Part shown: positions 32,001-45,299 of the stretch, one piece after another | Numbering within the stretch: position 1 is the first letter of the stretch | How the letters are laid out: every line of letters starts with the position of its first letter | From: Gordionus sp. m RMFG-2023 | Taxonomy: Eukaryota > Nematomorpha > Gordioida > Chordodea > Parachordodidae | Reading direction: 5' to 3' | Assembly: GCF_954871325.1 (NCBI RefSeq) | Contig: NC_088775.1 | Coordinates: forward strand, 20,747,561-20,811,560 | Length of the DNA stretch: 64,000 nucleotides | Notes under the pieces: model-generated | What the model was told of the DNA's origin: nothing | Seen by the model: only the letters and a program-made list of their open reading frames with translations | The model's database searches: none | Position numbers and translations under genes: made by a program

Positions 32001-35000
32001 CCTTTTCCCTTTGAACGTTTTCGCGACAAAAATGTTATTTTTTGAACCGGAAACGTAAAAGAATACATCTAAGCATAATTGGATAGGAAATTTAATTCTG
32101 AGTAGAATGATATAAAAATATTCAAAATTGCATATAAGATGTTAGCCTTTTCCCTTCCAACGTTTTTACCACAAAAAAATTTTTAAAATTTATTTTTTGA
32201 ACCGATAACGTAAAAAATACATCAAAGCATATTTAGATAGGATATATAATTCTGAGTTCAATGATATAAAAATTTATAAAATTAAACTTAAGATGTTAGC
32301 CTTTTACCTTCGAACGTTTTCGCGACAAAAATGTTATTTTTTGAACCGGAAACGTAAAAAATACATTTAAGCATAATTGGATAGGAAATTTAATTCTGAG
32401 TAGAATGATATAAAAATATTCAAAATTGCATATAAGATGTTAGCCTTTTCCCTTCCAACGTTTTTACCACAAAAAAATTATTAAAATTTATTTTTTGAAC
32501 CGATAACGTAAAAAAACACATCAAAGCATATTTAGATAGGAAATTTAATTCTGAGTTCAATGATATAAAAATTTATAAAACTAAACTTAAGATGTTAGGT
32601 TTTTCCCTTTGAACGTTTTCGCGACAAAAATGTTATTTTTTGAACCGGAAACGTAAAAGAATACATCTAAGCATAATTGGATAGGAAATTTAATTCTGAG
32701 TAGAATGATATAAAAATATTCAAAATTGCATATAAGATGTTAGCCTTTTCCCTTCCAACGTTTTTACCACAAAAAAATTATTAAAATTTATTTTTTGAAC
32801 CGATAACGTAAAAAAATACATCAAAGCATATTTAGATAGGAAATTTAATTCTGAGTTCAATGATATAAAAATTTATAAAATTAAACTTAAGATGTTAGCC
32901 TTTTCCCTTTGAACGTTTTCGCGACAAAAATGTTATTTTTTGAACCGGAAACGTAAAAGAATACATCTAAGCATAATTGGATAGGAAATTTAATTCTGAG
33001 TAGAATGATATAAAAATATTCAAAATTGCATATAAGATGTTAGCCTTTTCCCTTCCAACGTTTTTACCACAAAAAAATTTTTAAAATTTATTTTTTGAAC
33101 CGATAACGTAAAAAATTACATCAAAGCATATTTAGATAGTAAATTTAATTCTGAGTTCAATGATATAAAAATTTATAAAATTAAACTTAAGATGTTAGCC
33201 TTTTCCCTTCCAACGTTTTTACCACAAACAAATTTTTAAAATTTATTTTTTGAACCGATAACTTAGAAAATTATATCAAAGCATATTTAGATAGGATATT
33301 TAATTCTGAATTCAATGATATAAAAATTTATAAAATTAAACTTAAGATGTTAGCCTTTTCCCTTAAAACATTTTCGCGACAAAAATGTTATTTTTTGAAC
33401 CGGAAACGTAAAACAATACATCTAAGCATAATTGGATAGGAAATTTAATTCTGAGTAGAATGATATAAAAATATTTAAAATTGCATATAAGATGTTAGCC
33501 TTTTCCCTTCCAACGTTTTTACCACAAAAAATTATTAAAATTTATTTTTTGAACCGATAACGTAAAAAAATACATCAAAGCATATTTAGATAGGAATTAA
33601 TTCTGAGTTCAATGATATAAAAATATTCAAAATTGCATATAAGATGTTAGCCTTTTCCCTTCCAACGTTTTTACCACAAAAAAATTATTAAAATTTATTT
33701 TTTGAACCGATAACGTAAAAAAATACATCAAAGCATATTTAGATAGGAAATTTAATTCTGAGTTCAATGATATAAAAATTTATAAAATTAAACTTAAGAT
33801 GTTAGCCTTTTACCTTCGAACGTTTTCGCGACAAAAATGTTATTTTTTGAACCGGAAACGTAAAAAAATATATTTAAGCATAATTGGATAGGAAATTTAA
33901 TTCTGAGTAGAATGATATAAAAATATTCAAAATTGCATATAAGATGTTAGCCTTTTCCCTTCCAACGTTTTTACCACAAAAAAATTATTAAAATTTATTT
34001 TTTGAACCGATAACTTAGAAAATTATATCAAAGCATATTTAGATAGGAAATTTAATTCTGAGTTCAATGATATAAAAATTTATAAAATTAAACTTAAGAT
34101 GTTAGGTTTTTCCCTTTGAACGTTTTCGCGACAAAAATGTTATTTTTTGAACCGGAAACGTAAAAGAAAACATCTAAGCATAATTGGATAGGAAATTTAA
34201 TTCTGAGTAGAATGATATAAAAATATTCAAAATTGCATATAAGATGTTAGCCTTTTCCCTTCCAACGTTTTTACCACAAAAAAATTATTAAAATTTATTT
34301 TTTGAACCGATAACGTAAAAAAATACATCAAAGCATATTTAGATAGGAAATTTAATTCTGAGTTCAATGATATAAAAATTTATAAAATTAAACTTAAGAT
34401 GTTAGCCTTTTCCCTTCGAACGTTTTCGCTAAAAAATGTTATTTTTTGAACCGGAAACGTAAAAAAATATATTTAAGCATAATTGGATAGGAAATTTAAT
34501 TCTGAGTAGAATGATATAAAAATATTCAAAAGTGCATATAAGATGTTAGCCTTTTCCCTTCCAACGTTTTTACCACAAAAAAATTATTAAAATTTATTTT
34601 TTGAACCGATAACGTAAAAAAATACATCAAAGCATATTTAGATAGGAAATTTAATTCTGAGTTCAATGATATAAAAATTTATAAAATTAAACTTAAGATG
34701 TTAGCCTTTTCCCTTCGAACGTTTTCGCTAAAATATGTTATTTTTTGAACCGGAAACGTAAAAAAATATATTTAAGCATAATTGGATAGGAAATTTAATT
34801 CTGAGTAGAATGATATAAAAATATTCAAAATTGCATATAAGATGTTAGCCTTTACCTTCCAACGTTTTTACCACAAAAAAATTATTAAAATTTATTTTTT
34901 GAACCGATAACGTAAAAAATACATCAAAGCATATTTAGATAGGATATATAATTCTGAGTTCAATGATATAAAAATTTATAAAATTAAACTTAAGATGTTA

Positions 35001-37440
35001 GCCTTTTACCTTCGAACGTTTTCGCGACACGTTTTCGCGACAAAAATGTTATTTTTTGAACCGGAAACGTAAAAGAATACATCTAAGCATAATTGGATAG
35101 GAAATTTAATTCTGAGTAGAATGATATAAAAATATTCAAAATTGCATATAAGATGTTAGCCTTTTCCCTTCCAACGTTTTTACCACAAAAAAATTATTAA
35201 AATTTATTTTTTGAACCGATAACGTAAAAAAATACATCAAAGCATATTTAGATAGGAAATTTAATTCTGAGTTCAATGATATAAAAATTTATAAAATTAA
35301 ACTTAAGATGTTAGCCTTTTCCCTTTGAACGTTTTCGCGACAAAAATGTTATTTTTTGAACCGGAAACGTAAAAGAATACATCTAAGCATAATTGGATAG
35401 GAAATTTAATTCTGAGTAGAATGATATAAAAATATTCAAAATTGCATATAAGATGTTAGCCTTTTCCCTTCCAACGTTTTTACCACAAAAAAATTTTTAA
35501 AATTTATTTTTTGAACCGATAACGTAAAAAATTACATCAAAGCATATTTAGATAGTAAATTTAATTCTGAGTTCAATGATATAAAAATTTATAAAATTAA
35601 ACTTAAGATGTTAGCCTTTTCCCTTCCAACGTTTTTACCACAAACAAATTTTTAAAATTTATTTTTTGAACCGATAACTTAGAAAATTATATCAAAGCAT
35701 ATTTAGATAGGATATTTAATTCTGAATTCAATGATATAAAAATTTATAAAATTAAACTTAAGATGTTAGCCTTTTCCCTTAAAACATTTTCGCGACAAAA
35801 ATGTTATTTTTTGAACCGGAAACGTAAAACAATACATCTAAGCATAATTGGATAGGAAATTTAATTCTGAGTAGAATGATATAAAAATATTTAAAATTGC
35901 ATATAAGATGTTAGCCTTTTCCCTTCCAACGTTTTTACCACAAAAAATTATTAAAATTTATTTTTTGAACCGATAACGTAAAAAAATACATCAAAGCATA
36001 TTTAGATAGGAATTAATTCTGAGTTCAATGATATAAAAATATTCAAAATTGCATATAAGATGTTAGCCTTTTCCCTTCCAACGTTTTTAACACAAAAAAA
36101 TTATTAAAATTTATTTTTTGAACCGATAACGTAAAAAAATACATCAAAGCATATTTAGATAGGAAATTTAATTCTGAGTTCAATGATATAAAAATTTATA
36201 AAATTAAACTTAAGATGTTAGCCTTTTACCTTCGAACGTTTTCGCGACAAAAATGTTATTCTTTGAACCGGAAACGTAAAAAAATATATTTAAGCATAAT
36301 TGGATAGGAAATTTAATTCTGAGTAGAATGATATAAAAATATTCAAAATTGCATATAAGATGTTAGCCTTTTCCCTTCCAACGTTTTTACCACAAAAAAA
36401 TTATTAAAATTTATTTTTTGAACCGATAACGTAAAAAAATACATCAAAGCATATTTAGATAGGAAATTTAATTCTGAGTTCAATGATATAAAAATTTATA
36501 AAATTAAACTTAAGATGTTAGCCTTTTCCCTTCGAACGTTTTCGCTAAAAAATGTTATTTTTTGAACCGGAAACGTAAAAAAATATATTTAAGCATAATT
36601 GGATAGGAAATTTAATTCTGAGTAGAATGATATAAAAATATTCAAAATTGCATATAAGATGTTAGCCTTTTCCCTTCCAACGTTTTTACCACAAAAAAAT
36701 TATTAAAATTTATTTTTTGAACCGATAACGTAAAAAATACATCAAAGCATATTTAGATAGGATATATAATTCTGAGTTCAATGATATAAAAATTTATAAA
36801 ATTAAACTTAAGATGTTAGCCTTTTCCCTTCGAACGTTTTCGCTAAAAAATGTTATTTTTTGAACCGGAAACGTAAAAAAATATATTTAAGCATAATTGG
36901 ATAGGAAATTTAATTCTGAGTAGAATGATATAAAAATATTCAAAAGTGCATATAAGATGTTAGCCTTTTCCCTTCCAACGTTTTTACCACAAAAAAATTA
37001 TTAAAATTTATTTTTTGAACCGATAACGTAAAAAAATACATCAAAGCATATTTAGATAGGAAATTTAATTCTGAGTTCAATGATATAAAAATTTATAAAA
37101 TTAAACTTAAGATGTTAGCCTTTTCCCTTCGAACGTTTTCGCTAAAATATGTTATTTTTTGAACCGGAAACGTAAAAAAATATATTTAAGCATAATTGGA
37201 TAGGAAATTTAATTCTGAGTAGAATGATATAAAAATATTCAAAATTGCATATAAGATGTTAGCCTTTACCTTCCAACGTTTTTACCACAAAAAAATTATT
37301 AAAATTTATTTTTTGAACCGATAACGTAAAAAATACATCAAAGCATATTTAGATAGGATATATAATTCTGAGTTCAATGATATAAAAATTTATAAAATTA
37401 AACTTAAGATGTTAGCCTTTTACCTTCGAACGTTTTCGCG
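29040..37440 (+). repeat. Satellite subfamily with altered linker (cgctaaaa)
   Basis: In this stretch several A-to-B linkers read 'ttttcgctaaaaaatg' or 'ttttcgctaaaatatg' instead of 'ttttcgcgacaaaaatg'. They occur near 29,333, 29,631, 29,930, 30,229, 31,128, 31,426, 34,428, 34,728, 36,543, 36,842 and 37,141. They travel with 'ttattctttgaacc' (29,048, 30,839, 36,256), 'ggatatataattctg', 'aaaagtgcatataag' and 'agcctttaccttcc', so whole sets of dimers have moved together; 29,048 to 30,839 gives a 1,791-bp period. A single isolated copy occurs near 52,702 at the right end of the array. Confidence 0.85.
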
Positions 37441-40400
37441 ACAAAAATGTTATTTTTTGAACCGGAAACGTAAAAAATACATTTAAGCATAATTGGATAG
37501 GAAATTTAATTCTGAGTAGAATGATATAAAAATATTCAAAATTGCATATAAGATGTTAGCCTTTTCCCTTCCAACGTTTTTACCACAAAAAAATTATTAA
37601 AATTTATTTTTTGAACCGATAACGTAAAAAAACACATCAAAGCATATTTAGATAGGAAATTTAATTCTGAGTTCAATGATATAAAAATTTATAAAACTAA
37701 ACTTAAGATGTTAGGTTTTTCCCTTTGAACGTTTTCGCGACAAAAATGTTATTTTTTGAACCGGAAACGTAAAAGAATACATCTAAGCATAATTGGATAG
37801 GAAATTTAATTCTGAGTAGAATGATATAAAAATATTCAAAATTGCATATAAGATGTTAGCCTTTTCCCTTCCAACGTTTTTACCACAAAAAAATTATTAA
37901 AATTTATTTTTTGAACCGATAACGTAAAAAAATACATCAAAGCATATTTAGATAGGAAATTTAATTCTGAGTTCAATGATATAAAAATTTATAAAATTAA
38001 ACTTAAGATGTTAGCCTTTTCCCTTTGAACGTTTTCGCGACAAAAATGTTATTTTTTGAACCGGAAACGTAAAAGAATACATCTAAGCATAATTGGATAG
38101 GAAATTTAATTCTGAGTAGAATGATATAAAAATATTCAAAATTGCATATAAGATGTTAGCCTTTTCCCTTCCAACGTTTTTACCACAAAAAAATTTTTAA
38201 AATTTATTTTTTGAACCGATAACGTAAAAAATTACATCAAAGCATATTTAGATAGTAAATTTAATTCTGAGTTCAATGATATAAAAATTTATAAAATTAA
38301 ACTTAAGATGTTAGCCTTTTCCCTTCCAACGTTTTTACCACAAACAAATTTTTAAAATTTATTTTTTGAACCGATAACTTAGAAAATTATATCAAAGCAT
38401 ATTTAGATAGGATATTTAATTCTGAATTCAATGATATAAAAATTTATAAAATTAAACTTAAGATGTTAGCCTTTTCCCTTAAAACATTTTCGCGACAAAA
38501 ATGTTATTTTTTGAACCGGAAACGTAAAACAATACATCTAAGCATAATTGGATAGGAAATTTAATTCTGAGTAGAATGATATAAAAATATTTAAAATTGC
38601 ATATAAGATGTTAGCCTTTTCCCTTCCAACGTTTTTACCACAAAAAATTATTAAAATTTATTTTTTGAACCGATAACGTAAAAAAATACATCAAAGCATA
38701 TTTAGATAGGAATTAATTCTGAGTTCAATGATATAAAAATATTCAAAATTGCATATAAGATGTTAGCCTTTTCCCTTCCAACGTTTTTACCACAAAAAAA
38801 TTATTAAAATTTATTTTTTGAACCGATAACGTAAAAAAATACATCAAAGCATATTTAGATAGGAAATTTAATTCTGAGTTCAATGATATAAAAATTTATA
38901 AAATTAAACTTAAGATGTTAGCCTTTTACCTTCGAACGTTTTCGCGAAAAAAATGTTATTTTTTGAACCGGAAACGTAAAAAAATATATTTAAGCATAAT
39001 TGGATAGGAAATTTAATTCTGAGTAGAATGATATAAAAATATTCAAAATTGCATATAAGATGTTAGCCTTTTCCCTTCCAACGTTTTTACCACAAAAAAA
39101 TTATTAAAATTTATTTTTTGAACCGATAACTTAGAAAATTATATCAAAGCATATTTAGATAGGAAATTTAATTCTGAGTTCAATGATATAAAAATTTATA
39201 AAATTAAACTTAAGATGTTAGGTTTTTCCATTTGAACGTTTTCGCGACAAAAATGTTATTTTTTGAACCGGAAACGTAAAAGAATACATCTAAGCATAAT
39301 TGGATAGGAAATTTAATTCTGAGTAGAATGATATAAAAATATTTAAAATTGCATATAAGATGTTAGCCTTTTCCCTTCCAACGTTTTTACCACAAAAAAA
39401 TTATTAAAATTTATTTTTTGAACCGATAACGTAATAAAATATATCAAAGCATATTTAGATAGGAATTAATTCTGAGTTCAATGATATAAAAATTTATAAA
39501 ATTAAACTTAAGATGTTAGCCTTTTCCCTTCGAACGTTTTCGCGACAATAATGTTATTTTTTGAACCAGAAACGTAAAAAAATACATCTAAGCATAATTG
39601 GATAGGAAATTTAATTCTGAGTAGAATGATATAAAAATATTTAAAATTGCATATAAGATGTTAGCCTTTTCCCTTCCAACGTTTTTACCACAAAAAAATT
39701 ATTAAAATTTATTTTTTGAACCGATAACGTAAAAAAATACATCAAAGCATATTTAGATAGGAAATTTAATTCTGAGTTCAATGATATAAAAATTTATAAA
39801 ACTAAACTTAAGATGTTAGGTTTTTCCCTTTGAACGTTTTCGCGACAAAAATGTTATTTTTTGAACCGGAAACGTAAAAGAATACATCTAAGCATAATTG
39901 GATAGGAAATTTAATTCTGAGTTCAATGATATAAAAATATATAAAATTAAACTTAAGATGTTAGCCTTTTCCCTTTGAACGTTTTCGCGACAAAAATGTT
40001 ATTTTTTGAACCGGAAACGTAAAAGAATACATCTAAGCATAATTGGATAGGAAATTTAATTCTGAGTAGAATGATATAAAAATATTCAAAATTGCATATA
40101 AGATGTTAGCCTTTTCCCTTCCAACGTTTTTACCACAAAAAAATTTTTAAAATTTATTTTTTGAACCGATAACGTAAAAAATTACATCAAAGCATATTTA
40201 GATATAAATTTTAATTCTGAGTTCAATGATATAAAAATTTATAAAATTAAACTTAAGATGTTAGCCTTTTCCCTTCGAACGTTTTCGCGACAATAATGTT
40301 ATTTTTTGAACCAGAAACGTAAAAAAATACATCTAAGCATAATTGGATAGGAAATTTAATTCTGAGTAGAATGATATAAAAATATTTAAAATTGCATATA

Positions 40401-40950
40401 AGATGTTAGCCTTTTCCCTTCCAACGTTTTTACCACAAAAAAATTATTAAAATTTATTTTTTGAACCGATAACGTAAAAAAATACATCAAAGCATATTTA
40501 GATAGTAAATTTAATTCTGAGTTCAATGATATAAAAATTTATAAAATTAAACTTAAGATGTTAGCCTTTTCCCTTCGACGTTTTCCAGACAAAAATGTTA
40601 TTTTTTGAACCGGAAACGTAAAAGAAAACATCTAAGCATAATTGGATAGAAAATTTAATTCTGAGTAGAATGATATAAAAATATTCAAAATTGCATATAA
40701 GATGTTAGCCTTTTCCCTTCCAACGTTTTTACCACAAAGAAATTTTTAAAATTATTTTTTTGAACCGATAACTTAGAAAATTATATCAAAGCATATTTAG
40801 ATAGGATATTTAATTCTGAATTCAATGATATAAAAATTTATAAAATTAAACTTAAGATGTTAGCCTTTTCCCTTAAAACATTTTCGCGACAAAAATGTTA
40901 TTTTTTGAACCGGAAACGTAAAACAATACATCTAAGCATAATTGGATAGG
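33190..40950 (+). repeat. Repeated hybrid (A-to-A) half-unit junctions
   Basis: At about 33,190, 35,605 and 38,305 an A half ('attaaacttaagatg') is followed directly by the B-to-A linker ('ccaacgtttttaccacaaac') and then by another A half, so one B half is missing and the register shifts by about 150 bp. The three junctions share the same downstream variants ('gataacttagaaaatta', 'cccttaaaacattttcg'). The offsets between them are 2,416 and 2,700 bp, so one exchange event was copied and then diverged in unit number. Confidence 0.8.
35016..35041 (+). repeat. 13-bp micro-duplication of the CG-rich linker box
   Basis: The linker box 'acgttttcgcgac' is present twice in direct tandem here (35,016-35,028 and 35,029-35,041). 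I saw this only once in the array. It looks like a replication-slippage event and is a private marker for this position. Confidence 0.9.
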
Positions 40951-43900
40951 AAATTTAATTCTGAGTAGAATGATATAAAAATATTTAAAATTGCATATAA
41001 GATGTTAGCCTTTTCCCTTCCAACGTTTTTACCACAAAAAATTATTAAAATTTATTTTTTGAACCGATAACGTAAAAAAATACATCAAAGCATATTTAGA
41101 TAGGAATTAATTCTGAGTTCAATGATATAAAAATATTCAAAATTGCATATAAGATGTTAGCCTTTTCCCTTCCAACGTTTTTACCACAAAAAAATTATTA
41201 AAATTTATTTTTTGAACCGATAACGTAAAAAAATACATCAAAGCATATTTAGATAGGAAATTTAATTCTGAGTTCAATGATATAAAAATTTATAAAATTA
41301 AACTTAAGATGTTAGCCTTTTACCTTCGAACGTTTTCGCGACAAAAATGTTATTTTTTGAACCGGAAACGTAAAAAAATATATTTAAGCATAATTGGATA
41401 GGAAATTTAATTCTGAGTAGAATGATATAAAAATATTCAAAATTGCATATAAGATGTTAGCCTTTTCCCTTCCAACGTTTTTACCACAAAAAAATTATTA
41501 AAATTTATTTTTTGAACCGATAACGTAAAAAAACACATCAAAGCATATTTAGATAGGAAATTTAATTCTGAGTTCAATGATATAAAAATTTATAAAATTA
41601 AACTTAAGATGTTAGGTTTTTCCCTTTGAACGTTTTCGCGACAAAAATGTTATTTTTTGAACCGGAAACATAAAAGAATACATCTAAGCATAATTGGATA
41701 GGAAATTTAATTCTGAGTAGAATGATATAAAAATATTTAAAATTGCATATAAGATGTTAGCCTTTTCCCTTCCAACGTTTTTACCACAAAAAAATTATTA
41801 AAATTTATTTTTTGAACCGATAACGTAATAAAATATATCAAAGCATATTTAGATAGGAATTAATTCTGAGTTCAATGATATAAAAATTTATAAAATTAAA
41901 CTTAAGATGTTAGCCTTTTCCCTTCGAACGTTTTCGCGACAATAATGTTATTTTTTGAACCAGAAACGTAAAAAAATACATCTAAGCATAATTGGATAGG
42001 AAATTTAATTCTGAGTAGAATGATATAAAAATATTTAAAATTGCATATAAGATGTTAGCCTTTTCCCTTCCAACGTTTTTACCACAAAAAAATTATTAAA
42101 ATTTATTTTTTGAACCGATAACGTAAAAAAATACATCAAAGCATATTTAGATAGGAAATTTAATTCTGAGTTCAATGATATAAAAATTTATAAAATTAAA
42201 CTTAAGATGTTAGCCTTTTACCTTCGAACGTTTTCGCGACAAAAATGTTATTTTTTGAACCGGAAACGTAAAAAATACATTTAAGCATAATTGGATAGGA
42301 AATTTAATTCTGAGTAGAATGATATAAAAATATTCAAAATTGCATATAAGATGTTAGCCTTTTCCCTTCCAACGTTTTTACCACAAAAAAATTAAAAAAA
42401 TTTATTTTTTGAACCGATAACGTAAAAAAACACATCAAAGCATATTTAGATAGGAAATTTAATTCTGAGTTCAATGATATAAAAATTTATAAAACTAAAC
42501 TTAAGATGTTAGGTTTTTCCCTTTGAACGTTTTCGCGACAAAAATGTTATTTTTTGAACCGGAAACGTAAAAGAATACATCTAAGCATAATTGGATAGGA
42601 AATTTAATTCTGAGTAGAATGATATAAAAATATTCAAAATTGCATATAAGATGTTAGCCTTTTCCCTTCCAACGTTTTTACCACAAAAAAATTATTAAAA
42701 TTTATTTTTTGAACCGATAACGTAAAAAAATACATCAAAGCATATTTAGATAGGAAATTTAATTCTGAGTTCAATGATATAAAAATTTATAAAATTAAAC
42801 TTAAGATGTTAGCCTTTTACCTTCGAACGTTTTCGCGACAAAAATGTTATTTTTTGAACCGGAAACGTAAAAGAATACATCTAAGCATAATTGGATAGGA
42901 AATTTAATTCTGAGTAGAATGATATAAAAATATTCAAAATTGCATATAAGATGTTAGCCTTTTCCCTTCCAACGTTTTTACCACAAAAAAATTTTTAAAA
43001 TTTATTTTTTGAACCGATAACGTAAAAAATTACATCAAAGCATATTTAGATAGTAAATTTAATTCTGAGTTCAATGATATAAAAATTTATAAAATTAAAC
43101 TTAAGATGTTAGCATTTTACCTTCGACGTTTTCGCGACAAAAATGTTATTTTTTGAACCGGAAACGTAAAAGAAAACATCTAAGCATAATTGGATAGGAA
43201 ATTTAATTCTGAGTAGAATGATATAAAAATATTTAAAATTGCATATAAGATGTTAGCCTTTTCCCTTCCAACGTTTTTACCACAAATAATTAATAAAATT
43301 TATTTTTTGAACCGATAACGTAAAAAAATATATCAAAGCATATTTAGATAGGAATTAATTCTGAGTTCAATGATATAAAAATATTCAAAATTGCATATAA
43401 GATGTTAGCCTTTTCCCTTCCAACGTTTTTACCACAAAAAAATTATTAAAATATATTTTTTGAACCGATAACTTAAAAAAATACATCAAAGCATATTTAG
43501 ATAGGAAATTTAATTCTGAGTTCAATGATATAAAAATTTATAAAATTAAACTTAAGATGTTAGCCTTTTCCCTTCGAACGTTTTCGCAACAATAATGTTA
43601 TTTTTTGAACCAGAAACGTAAAAAAATACATCTAAGCATAATTGGATAGGAAATTTAATTCTGAGTAGAATGATATAAAAATATTTAAAATTGCATATTA
43701 GATGTTAGCCTTTTCCCTTCCAACGTTTTTACCACAAAAAAATTATTAAAATTTATTTTTTGAACCGATAACGTAAAAAAATACATCAAAGCATATTTAG
43801 ATAGTAAATTTAATTCTGAGTTCAATGATATAAAAATTTATAAAATTAAACTTAAGATGTTAGCCTTTTCCCTTCGACGTTTTCCCGACAAAAATGTTAT

Positions 43901-45299
43901 TTTTTGAACCGGAAACGTAAAAGAAAACATCTAAGCATAATTGGATAGAAAATTTAATTCTGAGTAGAATGATATAAAAATATTCAAAATTGCATATAAG
44001 ATGTTAGCCTTTTCCCTTCCAACGTTTTTACCACAAACAAATTTTTAAAATTTATTTTTTGAACAGATAACTTAGAAAATTATATCAAAGCATATTTAGA
44101 TAGGATATTTAATTCTGAATTCAATGATATAAAAATTTATAAAATTAAACTTAAGATGTTAGCCTTTTCCCTTAAAACATTTTCGCGACAAAAATGTTAT
44201 TTTTTGAACCGGAAACGTAAAACAATACATCTAAGCATAATTGGATAGGAAATTTAATTCTGAGTAGAATGATATAAAAATATTTAAAATTGCATATAAG
44301 ATGTTAGCCTTTTCCCTTCCAACGTTTTTACCACAAAAAATTATTAAAATTTATTTTTTGAACCGATAACGTAAAAAAATACATCAAAGCATATTTAGAT
44401 AGGAATTAATTCTGAGTTCAATGATATAAAAATATTCAAAATTGCATATAAGATGTTAGCCTTTTCCCTTCCAACGTTTTTACCACAAAAAAATTATTTA
44501 AATTTATTTTTTGAACCGATAACGTAAAAAAATACATCAAAGCATATTTAGATAGGAAATTTAATTCTGAGTTCAATGATATAAAAATTTATAAAATTAA
44601 ACTTAAGATGTTAGCCTTTTACCTTCGAACGTTTTCGCGACAAAAATGTTATTTTTTGAACCGGAAACGTAAAAAAATATATTTAAGCATAATTGGATAG
44701 GAAATTTAATTCTGAGTAGAATGATATAAAAATATTCAAAATTGCATATAAGATGTTAGCCTTTTCCCTTCCAACGTTTTTACCACAAAAAAATTATTAA
44801 AATTTATTTTTTGAACCGATAACGTAAAAAAACACATCAAAGCATATTTAGATAGGAAATTTAATTCTGAGTTCAATGATATAAAAATTTATAAAATTAA
44901 ACTTAAGATGTTAGGTTTTTCCCTTTGAACGTTTTCGCGACAAAAATGTTATTTTTTGAACCGGAAACGTAAAAGAATACATCTAAGCATAATTGGATAG
45001 GAAATTTAATTCTGAGTAGAATGATATAAAAATATTTAAAATTGCATATAAGATGTTAGCCTTTTCCCTTCCAACGTTTTTACCACAAAAAAATTATTAA
45101 AATTTATTTTTTGAACCGATAACGTAAAAAAATACATCAAAGCATATTTAGATAGGAAATTTAATTCTGAGTTCAATGATATAAAAATTTATAAAATTAA
45201 ACTTAAGATGTTAGCCTTTTCCCTTCGAACGTTTTCGCGACAAAAATGTTATTTTTTGAACCGGAAACGTAAAAGAATACATCTAAGCATAATTGGATA

